64,000 nucleotides of DNA, taken from the NCBI RefSeq assembly GCF_003071065.1, contig NZ_QCXX01000012.1:1-64000 (forward strand), in the 5' to 3' direction. Made by a program: the position numbers and the translations under genes. Below, in pieces: positions 52,425 to 61,527 of the stretch. The stretch is from Sphingobacterium athyrii (lineage in GTDB: Bacteria > Bacteroidota > Bacteroidia > Sphingobacteriales > Sphingobacteriaceae). Numbering within the stretch: position 1 is the first letter of the stretch; each line of letters starts with the position of its first letter. A model generated the notes under the pieces. It made no database searches, was not told the origin of the DNA, and saw only the letters and a list, made by a program, of their open reading frames with translations.

Positions 52425-54377
52425 CTACCAGCCGATTCCGTAATCCTCCCCATTATTGCTGCTACCGCCCCAGAGTGTACCATGCTGCTGATCAAAATAA
52501 ATGGCGTTGATCGGACCACTGTTGCGCTCACCAAACTGTATACTGTAACCCATTTTCTGAAGCTTTTCGACGACTTCAGGCGCTGTGCGTTTATCCAGTA
52601 GCAAACTTCCCGCGCGTGGTTTTCGGTCATCCAATTTGGTACCGCCCAAAGACAGCCACAACTGATTGCTGTTGATATTTGGCGCCTCGCTGGCTTGCTG
52701 CGGCGTCATGCCGAACTCTACAGTATTCAAAAAGAATTGAAGCAGGTTTTGATCCTGTGTATCCCCGCCCTGCACCGCAAAAGAAAGGTAAGGCTTTCCA
52801 TCTTTCAAGGCTAAAGAAGGTGTGAGCGTGACCCGAGGGCGTTTGCCCGGTGTCACCACATTGAAAGGATTAATGAGGGAGTCGAGGACAAAGCTTTGTA
52901 AACGCTGGCTCATGCCTACCCCCGTATTTCCAGCAATACAGGCCGGTAACCAGCCTCCACTTGGTGTAATGGAAACAACCCAGCCTTCGGCATCCGCTGC
53001 CTCCACACTTGTGGTTCCGCGCAATAAGCGGTCCATATACACACTATCTGGGTTTTGGGATGCCCAACGAGCAGTATCTGACAGGGATAGCAAAGATGAG
53101 GTGGAACTCACATCGTGCTTGGGCACAAAATCCTTGTTTGATTCGGTATTCGGCGTGAATTGCTTGCTGCGCTCCCGAAGCAGGCCGGTAAAAGGGTTCT
53201 GCTTCCCTTCATAGGGGTAAGGATCACCCGGAAGTACCTGCGGATTGTTACGTGCCGGGTCAATGGTGGCAGCCCGCGCCTTGGCGTAGGATTCACTTAA
53301 GAGCCCCCGAATAGGTGCTTTAGGTTTGAAATAGGGGTCACCATAATAGAAATCCCGGTCAGCAAAGGCCAGATTCATCACTTGATAAAGCGTATGGATA
53401 TAGGGAGCTGAATTATATCCCATGGCTTTTAAATCAAAATTTTTCAGCAGCTGCAAGCTCTGTAGCATGGCCGGTCCCTGTGTCCATTCCTGCAATTTAT
53501 AAACGTCAATACCTTTATAGTTGACATGTAAAGGTTCTTCCTCAATGGGTTTCCAATTGGCCAGATCCGCTTTGGAGATCAAGCCCCCCTGTTCCTTACT
53601 GCCACGGACAAATTCATCGGCGATATCGCCCTTATAAAAACGGTCATAGGCGGCCATAATCGCTGTTTTCCGATCCTTGCCAGCTGCAAGGGCTTTCTTT
53701 TCAGCTTCAACAAGTTTGGTTAATGTCCCGTGCAGGTCTTGCTGTACAAAGATTTCCCCTGCTTCGGGTGCTTCCCTTTCCTTGCCTTCATGCACGAGAA
53801 AAACTTTTTTGCTGTAAGGCCATTCTTTGATACGTGCTTTACCACGTTCAATGCTATTGGCCGTCTGGGCATCAATGGGATAGCCCGCCGCCATCTCCAT
53901 GGCTGGCGCCAGGACTTCAGCCAGGCTTTTGGTGCCGTACTGTGCCAACATATAACATAAGCCTCCGGGTGTGCCGGGGGTAACCGCAGCAAGCGGACCG
54001 TATTCCGGCGGGAATTCATAACCCTTCGACCGAAAAAAATCGACCGTTGCTCCTGTCGGTGCCACGCCCAAAGCATTGATGGCAATTACCTTTTTCAATT
54101 TTGGATGATAGATCAAAGCCTGTGTTTCCCCGCCCCAGCTCAGGACATCCCACATGGTACAGGTTGCCGCAAGCATCGCACAGGCCGCATCGACCGCATT
54201 TCCACCTTGCTGGAACAGCTGTGCACCGGCAGTGGCCGCCAAAGGCTTTCCGGTGATGGCCATCCAATGCTTGCCGTGCAAAGGCGGTTTCTCCGTCCGT
54301 TGTGCGCGGGCCTGCACCGGCACCAATGCGGTCATTATCCCTGCAAGAGCAGTAAATAGCGTATATCTTCTTTTCAT
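52425..54377 (-). CDS. ggt: Gamma-glutamyltransferase
   Basis: A 650-residue periplasmic enzyme (signal peptide ending ARAQ) that hydrolyses or transfers gamma-glutamyl groups of glutathione and similar compounds. The proenzyme cleaves itself before a Thr; RGTTSVEAADAEGWVVSI is the expected site (TTS in place of the common TTH). GGDTQDQNLLQFFLN and the GGNAVDAACAML N-terminal motif are typical. The start at 54377 is chosen because the signal peptide begins there; the upstream in-frame sequence from 54530 looks non-coding. It is encoded separately from pxpABC, which handles the related 5-oxoproline. Confidence 0.9.
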   Translation of the reverse strand: MKRRYTLFTALAGIMTALVPVQARAQRTEKPPLHGKHWMAITGKPLAATAGAQLFQQGGNAVDAACAMLAATCTMWDVLSWGGETQALIYHPKLKKVIAINALGVAPTGATVDFFRSKGYEFPPEYGPLAAVTPGTPGGLCYMLAQYGTKSLAEVLAPAMEMAAGYPIDAQTANSIERGKARIKEWPYSKKVFLVHEGKEREAPEAGEIFVQQDLHGTLTKLVEAEKKALAAGKDRKTAIMAAYDRFYKGDIADEFVRGSKEQGGLISKADLANWKPIEEEPLHVNYKGIDVYKLQEWTQGPAMLQSLQLLKNFDLKAMGYNSAPYIHTLYQVMNLAFADRDFYYGDPYFKPKAPIRGLLSESYAKARAATIDPARNNPQVLPGDPYPYEGKQNPFTGLLRERSKQFTPNTESNKDFVPKHDVSSTSSLLSLSDTARWASQNPDSVYMDRLLRGTTSVEAADAEGWVVSITPSGGWLPACIAGNTGVGMSQRLQSFVLDSLINPFNVVTPGKRPRVTLTPSLALKDGKPYLSFAVQGGDTQDQNLLQFFLNTVEFGMTPQQASEAPNINSNQLWLSLGGTKLDDRKPRAGSLLLDKRTAPEVVEKLQKMGYSIQFGERNSGPINAIYFDQQHGTLWGGSSNNGEDYGIGW

Positions 54378-54569
54378 CCCTGTTATTATTTTAGTGTCCA
54401 AAGTCCGCAATTCTAGTCTCCTCCGATGTTGAAATAAGGATACCAGACCGGATTTGCGCATAGCAGCGCATGTAATTTTATTGAAGACAAGATAGGAATT
54501 TTTTAAAAAACCATCAGACCATTGCTGCAAATCCAGGTTATAAAAGGCCTGAAAAATTGTTCTGAAAAC

Positions 54570-54603
54570 AAAAAGCCCATATCAACTGATGTTGATATGG
54601 GCT
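54570..54603 (-). terminator. Terminator of the xylose operon
   Basis: AGCCCATATCAAC pairs with GTTGATATGGGCT around TGAT; on the minus strand it is followed by TTTTT. It lies 28 bp after the symporter stop. Confidence 0.75.
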
Positions 54604-54630
54604 CTCTATACGGCCTTTTTGATGATCGGA

Positions 54631-56307
54631 TTACCAATAGATGGAATACAATGCTGTCACCAATAAGGCAACAATCAATGCTCCGATCAAAAATGCTTTA
54701 TGCGGTTTAAACATTGTCGTATCTACTTCCAGTCCCGCAGGCACTACACCACGCTTGTTGTCAATCATACTGATAATGATCATACCAACAATACAAATGA
54801 CAAAGACAAAGCCCATCCGATCCAAAAACGGAATTTCGTAAACACCGGTTGTCGGATTTGGAATAGAAAATCCAGTAGAGGCCAAGAACGAAAGATCTGC
54901 CCAGTCCGGTAATTTTTTGAAAATAATAGACAAGATAAATCCACCGATCGTCGCAAATAACGCAGCATTGGACGTCGTCTTCTTCCAGAAGAATCCTAAG
55001 ATAAACATGGCAAAGATACCCGGCGACACAAATCCGGTGTACTCCTGAATATACTGAAATCCACCTTTTTTGTCGATACCCAAATGTGGCGCGATGATCA
55101 CGGCCAGAATCATGGCAACAACAACAGTCAGTTTACCAATATTGACCAATTTCTTGTCAGTAGCTTCGGTATTGAATACTTTTTTATAAATATCCAGCGA
55201 AAAAATTGTCGCAATACTATTTGCCTTACCCGCCAACGAAGCAACTACCGCAGCAGTCAATGCCGCAAATGAAAGTCCTTTCAGTCCTGACGGCAACAGA
55301 TTCAATAAAACAGGGTAAGCATGATCTGGGTTTACCTCGCCATGTTGCATCATTTCATTTTGGAATAAGCCATCTTTCCACATCACGTAAGCGGCAATAC
55401 CCGGCAATACCACAATAATCGGCATTAACAATTTTAAGAATGCTGCAAACAAGATTCCGTTGCGTGCAGTCTTTAGATCAGCGCCTAATGCACGCTGTGT
55501 GATATATTGATTACAGCCCCAATAGTTTAGGTTTACAATCCACATACCACCGATCAAAACGGTTAATCCCGGTAAATCGAGGTAGTTTTCGTTCTTACGA
55601 TCCAGGATCATATGGAAGTGATCAGAGGCTTTCTCTGTCATCAAGTGATAGCCCTGCAATATGCCCGAACCACCGTAATGTTCTGAAACCAGATTCAATG
55701 CCAAATAGGTTGTTGCCAAACCACCCAACACCAAAAAGAACACTTGAATAATATCCGTATAGCCAATCACCTTCATACCGCCCAAGGTAATGATAACGGC
55801 AAAAATAGCAATGGCATACATGCATGCTTCCAGACTGATACCCGAAATACTGCTGACGGCAATGGCTCCCAAATAAAGAATAGAAGTCAGGTTGACCACA
55901 ACGTATAACAGCAACCAAAAAACGGCCATAATCATGGCAACGGTACCATTATATCGCTTGTGCAGAAATTGTGGCATGGTAAAGATCTTGTTTTTGAGGT
56001 AGACCGGTATAAAAAATACCGCAACCACAATCAAGGTAATTGCTGCCATCCATTCGTAAGTCGCAATCGCTAGTCCCATCTTGAAGCCCGAACCACTCAT
56101 ACCAATAAATTGCTCCGCAGAAATATTGGACGCAATCAGCGAGGCTCCGATCGCCCACCAAGTAAGGGACCCTTCGGCAAGGAAATAATCCTTTGAGCCT
56201 ACAGATTCAGACTTTTTGCGATAATACACCCATAATCCATAGCCTGCAACAATGACAAAGTATATCAGGAAAACGATGTAATCTTTTGTACTTAAATAAT
56301 TATTCAT
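54631..56307 (-). CDS. Sodium:solute symporter, likely xylose uptake
   Basis: A 558-residue inner-membrane protein of the SSS family (SGLT branch) with about 14 helices. WWAIGASLIASNISAEQFIGMSGSGF is the characteristic Na+-site helix, and GGMWIVNLNYWGCNQYITQRALGA the sugar-transporter signature. It is the third gene after xylB and xylA (52 bp after xylA), so Na+-coupled xylose uptake is the best reading. Other sugars or inositol cannot be excluded. Confidence 0.88.
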   Translation of the reverse strand: MNNYLSTKDYIVFLIYFVIVAGYGLWVYYRKKSESVGSKDYFLAEGSLTWWAIGASLIASNISAEQFIGMSGSGFKMGLAIATYEWMAAITLIVVAVFFIPVYLKNKIFTMPQFLHKRYNGTVAMIMAVFWLLLYVVVNLTSILYLGAIAVSSISGISLEACMYAIAIFAVIITLGGMKVIGYTDIIQVFFLVLGGLATTYLALNLVSEHYGGSGILQGYHLMTEKASDHFHMILDRKNENYLDLPGLTVLIGGMWIVNLNYWGCNQYITQRALGADLKTARNGILFAAFLKLLMPIIVVLPGIAAYVMWKDGLFQNEMMQHGEVNPDHAYPVLLNLLPSGLKGLSFAALTAAVVASLAGKANSIATIFSLDIYKKVFNTEATDKKLVNIGKLTVVVAMILAVIIAPHLGIDKKGGFQYIQEYTGFVSPGIFAMFILGFFWKKTTSNAALFATIGGFILSIIFKKLPDWADLSFLASTGFSIPNPTTGVYEIPFLDRMGFVFVICIVGMIIISMIDNKRGVVPAGLEVDTTMFKPHKAFLIGALIVALLVTALYSIYW

Positions 56308-56359
56308 GTGTTGGTAATTGGTTTAATTTGATCGCCTAATATAGAAATATTTTGAATAA

Positions 56360-57688
56360 CTATATATATCTATTGATCAAATTTTCTAAATACTCCTGTC
56401 TGCCGCTGATCGTTTGTGGCTCACCGAATTCTACGGCCAGATCTCTTAAACGCTCCAAACTCAAGGTTCCTTGCTCAAAAGAAGCCCCATTGCCACTATC
56501 GAAAGAAGCATAGCGGTCGGCCCGTATTTTACGGTACTCAGAGTCTTCCAAGATGCGTTCGGCGGTAAGCAAAGCCCTTGCAAAAAGATCCATTCCTCCG
56601 ATATGGGCATAGAATAGGTCTTGCGGATCGGTTGAGTTCCTGCGAATTTTGGCATCAAAATTAACTCCACCACCCTGGAAGCCGCCGCCTTCCAAAATGA
56701 TTAACATAGATTCGGTTAGTTCATTGATATCATTTGGAAATTGATCGGTATCCCAGCCATTTTGATAATCACCTCGGTTGGCGTCAATGGAGCCTAATTT
56801 TCCGGCATCAATCGCGACCTGCAATTCGTGCTGGAAAGTGTGGCCTGCTAAGGTAGCATGGTTTACTTCAAGATTAAGTTTGAAATCGTCCAAAAGATCA
56901 TATTGTCTTAAGAATCCCAACACCGTGGCCGCATCGTAATCATATTGGTGCTTGGTCGGTTCGCATGGTTTTGGTTCGATAAAGAATGTGCCTTTGAAAC
57001 CATTTTTACGCGCATAGTCCTTCGCTAAGTGTAAAAACTTGGCAAGATGCTCCTGTTCACGTTTCATATTGGTATTAAGTAGGCTCATATAACCTTCCCT
57101 TCCTCCCCAGAACACATAGTTTTCACCACCTAGGGCAATTGTTGCATCCAATGCAGCTTTTACCTGCGCAGCACCGTGTGTCAATACCTGAAAATCCGGG
57201 TTGGTCGCTGCCCCATTCATGTAGCGCTTATGGCTAAAAAGATTGGCTGTACCCCAAAGCAGCTTGATACCACTCGCCTGCTGTTTCTCTTTGGCGTAAT
57301 CCACGATAGTTGCCAATCTTTTTTCATTTTCCAGCACGTTGTCGGTATAATCAACCAAGTCCACATCATGAAAACAGTAATATGGAATATTCATTTTGCT
57401 GATAAATTCAAAAGCGGCATCCATCTTGTCCTTTGCACGTGTGATCGCATCCGTGCTCTCATCCCAAGGGAAATTGTGCGTAGCACCGCCGAATGGATCC
57501 GAGCCATCACCATTGAACGAATGCCAATAGGAACAGGCAAACTTAAAATACTCCTCCATCGTTTTACCCGCAACGATTTGTTTCGGATTGTAATAACGGA
57601 AAGCAAATGGATTTTTACTTTCTTTTCCTTCAAATTCGATCTGCCCGATCCCTTTGAAAAACTCTTTTTGTCCTTTAATAATATTCAT
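56360..57688 (-). CDS. xylA: Xylose isomerase
   Basis: A 442-residue TIM-barrel enzyme converting D-xylose to D-xylulose with two divalent metals. Motifs include YYCFHDVDL (catalytic His), VFWGGREGYMSLLNTNM, FIEPKPCEPTKHQYDYD, NLEVNHATLAGHTF and GSIDANRGDYQNGWDTDQFP, all standard. Length matches class II xylose isomerases. It lies 2 bp after the xylB stop and 52 bp before the symporter. Confidence 0.97.
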   Translation of the reverse strand: MNIIKGQKEFFKGIGQIEFEGKESKNPFAFRYYNPKQIVAGKTMEEYFKFACSYWHSFNGDGSDPFGGATHNFPWDESTDAITRAKDKMDAAFEFISKMNIPYYCFHDVDLVDYTDNVLENEKRLATIVDYAKEKQQASGIKLLWGTANLFSHKRYMNGAATNPDFQVLTHGAAQVKAALDATIALGGENYVFWGGREGYMSLLNTNMKREQEHLAKFLHLAKDYARKNGFKGTFFIEPKPCEPTKHQYDYDAATVLGFLRQYDLLDDFKLNLEVNHATLAGHTFQHELQVAIDAGKLGSIDANRGDYQNGWDTDQFPNDINELTESMLIILEGGGFQGGGVNFDAKIRRNSTDPQDLFYAHIGGMDLFARALLTAERILEDSEYRKIRADRYASFDSGNGASFEQGTLSLERLRDLAVEFGEPQTISGRQEYLENLINRYI

Positions 57689-57690
57689 TT

Positions 57691-59175
57691 TTATTTGCTA
57701 TTGATTTTAATTTCTAATATTTCCTTCCATTGTTGATAATTTTCTTCGTATTGTTCCACATATTGGGGTTCCACGGTATAAACAGGTTTTAAACTCCTGA
57801 AAGCTTCGGTGAGATCACTATAATAGCCGCTGCCGATGCCTGCTCCCAAGGCCGCGCCAACACTACCATCATGATCATATACTTCCACAGGAACATTGGT
57901 CGCCCCCACGAATGAGTCGCGGAATACCGGGCTCATAAATAAATTGGCGTGTCCGGCACGGATCATCTGCGGATAAAGGCCATTTTCACGCATAATATCC
58001 AAGCCATAGCGAAAAGCAAAGGCAATCCCTTCCTGAATAGCCCGTAAGATATCGGATGTTTCATGTCTATTCAGGTCAATGGATGAGATCGAAGCACCTA
58101 CCAGCTGATTATTTAACATACGCTCAGCACCATTGCCAAAGGGAACAACCTGCAAGCCCTTACTTCCAATCGGCGAAGTAGCAGCCATGGCGTTGATCCG
58201 ATCGTAGGATAAATCTTTTCCCAAAAGTTTCCTGCCCCAGCTATTCATAATCCCCGTACCATTGATACAGAGCAATACACCTGTCCGGATCGCATCTTCC
58301 CGATAGTTGACATGAGCAAAGGTATTGACACGGGACTCTCGGTCAGCGATCAGCTGATCACTCACCCCATAGATCACACCGGAAGTTCCCGCCGTGGCAG
58401 CCACTTCACCCGGCTGTAACACATTCAATGACAAGGCATTGTTTGGTTGATCCCCGGCCTTGTAATTGATGGTCACTGTGGATGAAAGCCCCAGTTCTTC
58501 GGCCACTGCCTTCTTGATCTGACCATGCTCAGCAAAAACCGGTAATACTGACGGAATCAGTTTGGAATCAAAACCGTAATAATCCATCAGCGTTGTTGAA
58601 AGTTCATTCTGTTGAAAATCCCAGAATACCCCTTCCGATAAAGCAGAAATGGATGTACTGATGGATCCCGAAAGTTTCATGGCAATAAAATCACCGGGAA
58701 GCATGATCTTGTCAATTTTATGATAGATTTCGGGCTCGTTTGCCTTCACCCAAGCGAGCTTGGAAGCCGTGAAATTACCGGGAGAATTGAGATGGTGGTT
58801 TAAATTGAATTCCTTTCCGATCTCCTCAAAAGCTTTATTTCCCAATGCAACAGCCCGGCTGTCACACCAAATAATCGCATTGCGCAATACCTGTTGATCC
58901 TTATCGACCACAACAAGTCCATGCATTTGATAAGCGATGCCGATGGCCGTGATCTGCTTCGGATCGTATAAGCCCGTGGCATTGGCCTTGGATAAGGCCT
59001 GCTTGAAATAGCTCCACCAATCGAGCGGATCCTGCTCTGCCCAATTGGGCTGCGGCGAATAAATGGGTGCTTCAACAGCGGGATACTGCGTTGAACAGAT
59101 CTTTTGTTGTGAGGACGCTTCGACAATGGAAACCTTGACCGAAGATGTACCGATATCTATCCCTAAAAAATACAT
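57691..59175 (-). CDS. xylB: Xylulokinase
   Basis: A 494-residue FGGY-family kinase that makes xylulose-5-phosphate from xylulose. The N-terminal phosphate loop GIDIGTSSVK (5-14), QMHGLVVVD, and the C-terminal ATP-binding region (GHANLFMSPVFRDSFV; YDHDGSVGAALGAGIG) are present. It is the first gene of the xylB-xylA-symporter operon and lies opposite the LacI-type regulator, with a palindromic operator 51-64 bp upstream of its start. Confidence 0.94.
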   Translation of the reverse strand: MYFLGIDIGTSSVKVSIVEASSQQKICSTQYPAVEAPIYSPQPNWAEQDPLDWWSYFKQALSKANATGLYDPKQITAIGIAYQMHGLVVVDKDQQVLRNAIIWCDSRAVALGNKAFEEIGKEFNLNHHLNSPGNFTASKLAWVKANEPEIYHKIDKIMLPGDFIAMKLSGSISTSISALSEGVFWDFQQNELSTTLMDYYGFDSKLIPSVLPVFAEHGQIKKAVAEELGLSSTVTINYKAGDQPNNALSLNVLQPGEVAATAGTSGVIYGVSDQLIADRESRVNTFAHVNYREDAIRTGVLLCINGTGIMNSWGRKLLGKDLSYDRINAMAATSPIGSKGLQVVPFGNGAERMLNNQLVGASISSIDLNRHETSDILRAIQEGIAFAFRYGLDIMRENGLYPQMIRAGHANLFMSPVFRDSFVGATNVPVEVYDHDGSVGAALGAGIGSGYYSDLTEAFRSLKPVYTVEPQYVEQYEENYQQWKEILEIKINSK

Positions 59176-59225
59176 CTGATTTTCTTTTAAAACTGGTTAT
59201 TTAAAACAATAAGCGGAAACAACAT

Positions 59226-59239
59226 TGCAACCGGTTGCA
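59226..59239. promoter_or_regulatory. LacI-type operator between xylB and its regulator
   Basis: TGCAACCGGTTGCA is a perfect 14-bp palindrome with a central CCGG, the classic LacI/GalR-family layout. It lies between the divergent xylB and regulator genes, so one site could control both. Confidence 0.75.
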
Positions 59240-59300
59240 TAAAAGTAGGATATGTTTCTGAATTTTCCAAAATATTCAATAAAATTATTTACTTTGGGGC

Positions 59301-60323
59301 GTGAATAAAAAAACAACGATTTATGATATTGCCCGGGCGCTTGGAATCACGGTTTCAACGGTTTCCCGTGCCTTGAATAACGTACCTACCATCAGTGAGG
59401 CTACACGGCAGCTGGTTCTGGCAAAGGCCAAAGAACTGAATTACAGTGTCAATAAAATTGCGTCTTCGCTCTCTTCGGGCAAGTCCAATACCATCGGCGT
59501 TATCGTGCCGACGATGCAAATCCACTTTTTTGCAGAAGCTGTTCACAGTATTGAAAAAGAATTAAAGAAACACAACTATAGCCTATTGCTCTATCAGTCA
59601 AACGAATCCTATACGGATGAAGTAAATGGTGTAAAAACCTTACTGGAAGCACAGGTAGACGGAATCATTGCTTCCCTCTCCCTAGAGACACAGGATATTG
59701 CACATTTTCAGGAAGTCATCAAACAAGGCAAATGCCTGATCATCTTTGACCGTACACATCAGGACATTGCCGCCCCTGTCGTCAAGCTAAACGACTTTGA
59801 GGCGGGTTATCTTGCGGCTAAACATCTGATCGAACAGGGCTATAAAAAAATTGGTTTTATCACCACAAACAAAGAAATCGCTATTTTTCAGGATCGTTTC
59901 AGCGGTTTTGAAGCAGCGTTGAAGGAAGCGGACCTTCCCCAACTCGATGAACTTATTGTAAAGGGCGAACTATCTATCGAGGCGGGGATAAAAGGCACAG
60001 AGCAGATTTTGAAATCTTCCGTTAAACCGGATGCCATCATTGGCGGGGATGACTTTACTGCTGTCGGGATTATTCAGGCGCTTAAAACTGCACAGATAAA
60101 TATCCCCGAAACTGGTGTGATCGGTTTCGCAAATCAGACCTTCTCTTCGTTTATCACACCGACCCTGTCCAGTATCGATCAACAGGCCAACAAAATGGGG
60201 GAAGAATGTGCCAAGCTCTTTTTACAAATGGTCAAACAAAAGGATCCTTATGAAGATATCCAGCAGGTTGTCCTCGATCCAATCCTGATAAAAAGAAAAT
60301 CTACCTGCAGAATAGACAAATAA
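59301..60323 (+). CDS. LacI-family regulator of the xylose operon
   Basis: A 340-residue repressor. Residues 4-55 are the helix-turn-helix and hinge (TTIYDIARALGITVSTVSRA ... NKIASSLSSGKSNTIGVIVP), followed by a periplasmic-binding-like ligand domain. The start is GTG at 59301. A TTACTTTG element (59289-59296) lies just before it, so the transcript may be leaderless. By position it should repress xylB-xylA-symporter and respond to xylose or a derivative. Confidence 0.9.
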   Translation: MNKKTTIYDIARALGITVSTVSRALNNVPTISEATRQLVLAKAKELNYSVNKIASSLSSGKSNTIGVIVPTMQIHFFAEAVHSIEKELKKHNYSLLLYQSNESYTDEVNGVKTLLEAQVDGIIASLSLETQDIAHFQEVIKQGKCLIIFDRTHQDIAAPVVKLNDFEAGYLAAKHLIEQGYKKIGFITTNKEIAIFQDRFSGFEAALKEADLPQLDELIVKGELSIEAGIKGTEQILKSSVKPDAIIGGDDFTAVGIIQALKTAQINIPETGVIGFANQTFSSFITPTLSSIDQQANKMGEECAKLFLQMVKQKDPYEDIQQVVLDPILIKRKSTCRIDK

Positions 60324-60327
60324 TTAA

Positions 60328-60335
60328 TAACTTTG
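60328..60335 (+). promoter_or_regulatory. -7 element before the tandem membrane proteins
   Basis: TAACTTTG fully matches TAnnTTTG and lies 16 bp before the start at 60352; only a CTG is present at the -33 position. It suggests separate transcription from the LacI gene. Confidence 0.4.
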
Positions 60336-60351
60336 CCGAAATTTGAAATAA

Positions 60352-60909
60352 ATGCAAGCCCGGCAGAAGTTTAGAATTCTAAGTATTTGCTTACTATTTG
60401 TTATCCAGGCACTCTTTCTAGTAGCCATCTTTGTTGAAAACACCAGTTCATATATTGTCCTGTCTTTCATCGGATTACTCTCTTTATTCATGTTATATAG
60501 CTACTTTAAGTCGCCTATACATCATCATATACATGAATATGAGTCGATCAAAATAGCAGTATGGGTGCCCGTAGGTGCTATTGCCTCCTATTATTTTAAT
60601 CAGATTTTTGGCCTTGGCCCAGTGATGGGTGCTGCACTGACAGGAACATTGGCATCATTTATCCCCAATATCAATAAAAAGTCCGGTTATCTCCCCCACC
60701 TCCCTGCCGCCGTCTATTGTGGTGCCTTTGTCGGCATGTCCAGCGCGCAGGTTGCCCACGGTTTTTCTTTTATCCTGACCGCGAGTGTTTTTACCGCCAT
60801 CTTTCTGGTCATTTCAAAAAGCCTGCTGAATGGGATCGGTGGCAAATTGGGAACATTGGCTTTTCTTGGTGTTTCGATGACCTATTTACTGCTTTATCTT
60901 TTCAAATAA
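60352..60909 (+). CDS. Membrane protein of unknown function, first of a related pair
   Basis: A 185-residue inner-membrane protein with about six hydrophobic segments. A His-rich cytoplasmic or periplasmic loop (SPIHHHIHEYES, about 54-65) follows the second. The region LPAAVYCGAFVGMSS ... LLNGIGGKLGTLAFLG is shared with the next gene (PAVFIGASFIGMVS ... FFNGYGGALGTSACIS). No family is recognised. The next gene starts 1 base after its stop, so the two are cotranslated and probably form a hetero-oligomer. Confidence 0.75.
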   Translation: MQARQKFRILSICLLFVIQALFLVAIFVENTSSYIVLSFIGLLSLFMLYSYFKSPIHHHIHEYESIKIAVWVPVGAIASYYFNQIFGLGPVMGAALTGTLASFIPNINKKSGYLPHLPAAVYCGAFVGMSSAQVAHGFSFILTASVFTAIFLVISKSLLNGIGGKLGTLAFLGVSMTYLLLYLFK

Positions 60910-60910
60910 C

Positions 60911-61384
60911 ATGGAAACATTCATTCTCTATCTTGTCGGAATTATCGGAAGTACAGCAACATACTATGTCAATACCCGATACAAACAGGGGGCTGTCCGT
61001 TCCTCCGCCTTATTGACTTTGATCGTGTCCGGTTTTCTCTATTTTTTTCCACAGCTATTGTCCAGCTATCTCACACAGTATATTCCAGCCGTATTTATCG
61101 GTGCATCTTTTATCGGAATGGTGTCCAAAACGCAGTTGTCCACTTATTTCGGGCTCTCTTTGGCCGGCGTAATCTTCACCACCATCCTGCTCAATACCAG
61201 CAAGTTCTTTAATGGATATGGCGGCGCATTGGGGACATCGGCCTGTATATCGCTGCTTGTAGTATTGAGTATCCCCTATTTTAAATCACCTAGAAAAATG
61301 ACGGTCGGTTTTCTGCAGTTGCGCAAAACAATCTTAAAAAAAGGGCGCAGGAGAAAAAGAAGAGGTACAGATTTATCGAAATAA
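60911..61384 (+). CDS. Membrane protein of unknown function, second of a related pair
   Basis: A 157-residue inner-membrane protein with about four or five hydrophobic segments and a strongly basic tail (KKGRRRKRRG). Its core matches that of the preceding protein (PAV-x-GA, GM, and N-G-x-GG-x-LGT at matching positions), so the pair arose by duplication. It lacks the His-rich loop of its partner. Function is unknown; a small two-subunit transporter or channel is possible but unproven. Confidence 0.75.
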   Translation: METFILYLVGIIGSTATYYVNTRYKQGAVRSSALLTLIVSGFLYFFPQLLSSYLTQYIPAVFIGASFIGMVSKTQLSTYFGLSLAGVIFTTILLNTSKFFNGYGGALGTSACISLLVVLSIPYFKSPRKMTVGFLQLRKTILKKGRRRKRRGTDLSK

Positions 61385-61527
61385 TATAGGTAGATTTACT
61401 GTTACAACGCGAGCGGAATTATGCAATAATACCATCGAATTTAACGCAAATAAACCGTATGGCAATGATATAACTGAATTTAATGTAATTATAGGGCTGA
61501 ATTTACTGCAATAACTAGTATAACCAC

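Noticed and set aside
54378..54530. N-terminal extension of gamma-glutamyltransferase
   Set aside because: The extra 51 residues precede a complete signal peptide and are Arg-rich with no family match, so the start at 54377 is preferred.
57176..57736. Long plus-strand frame of 186 codons
   Set aside because: It is antisense to xylA, whose motifs are all intact.
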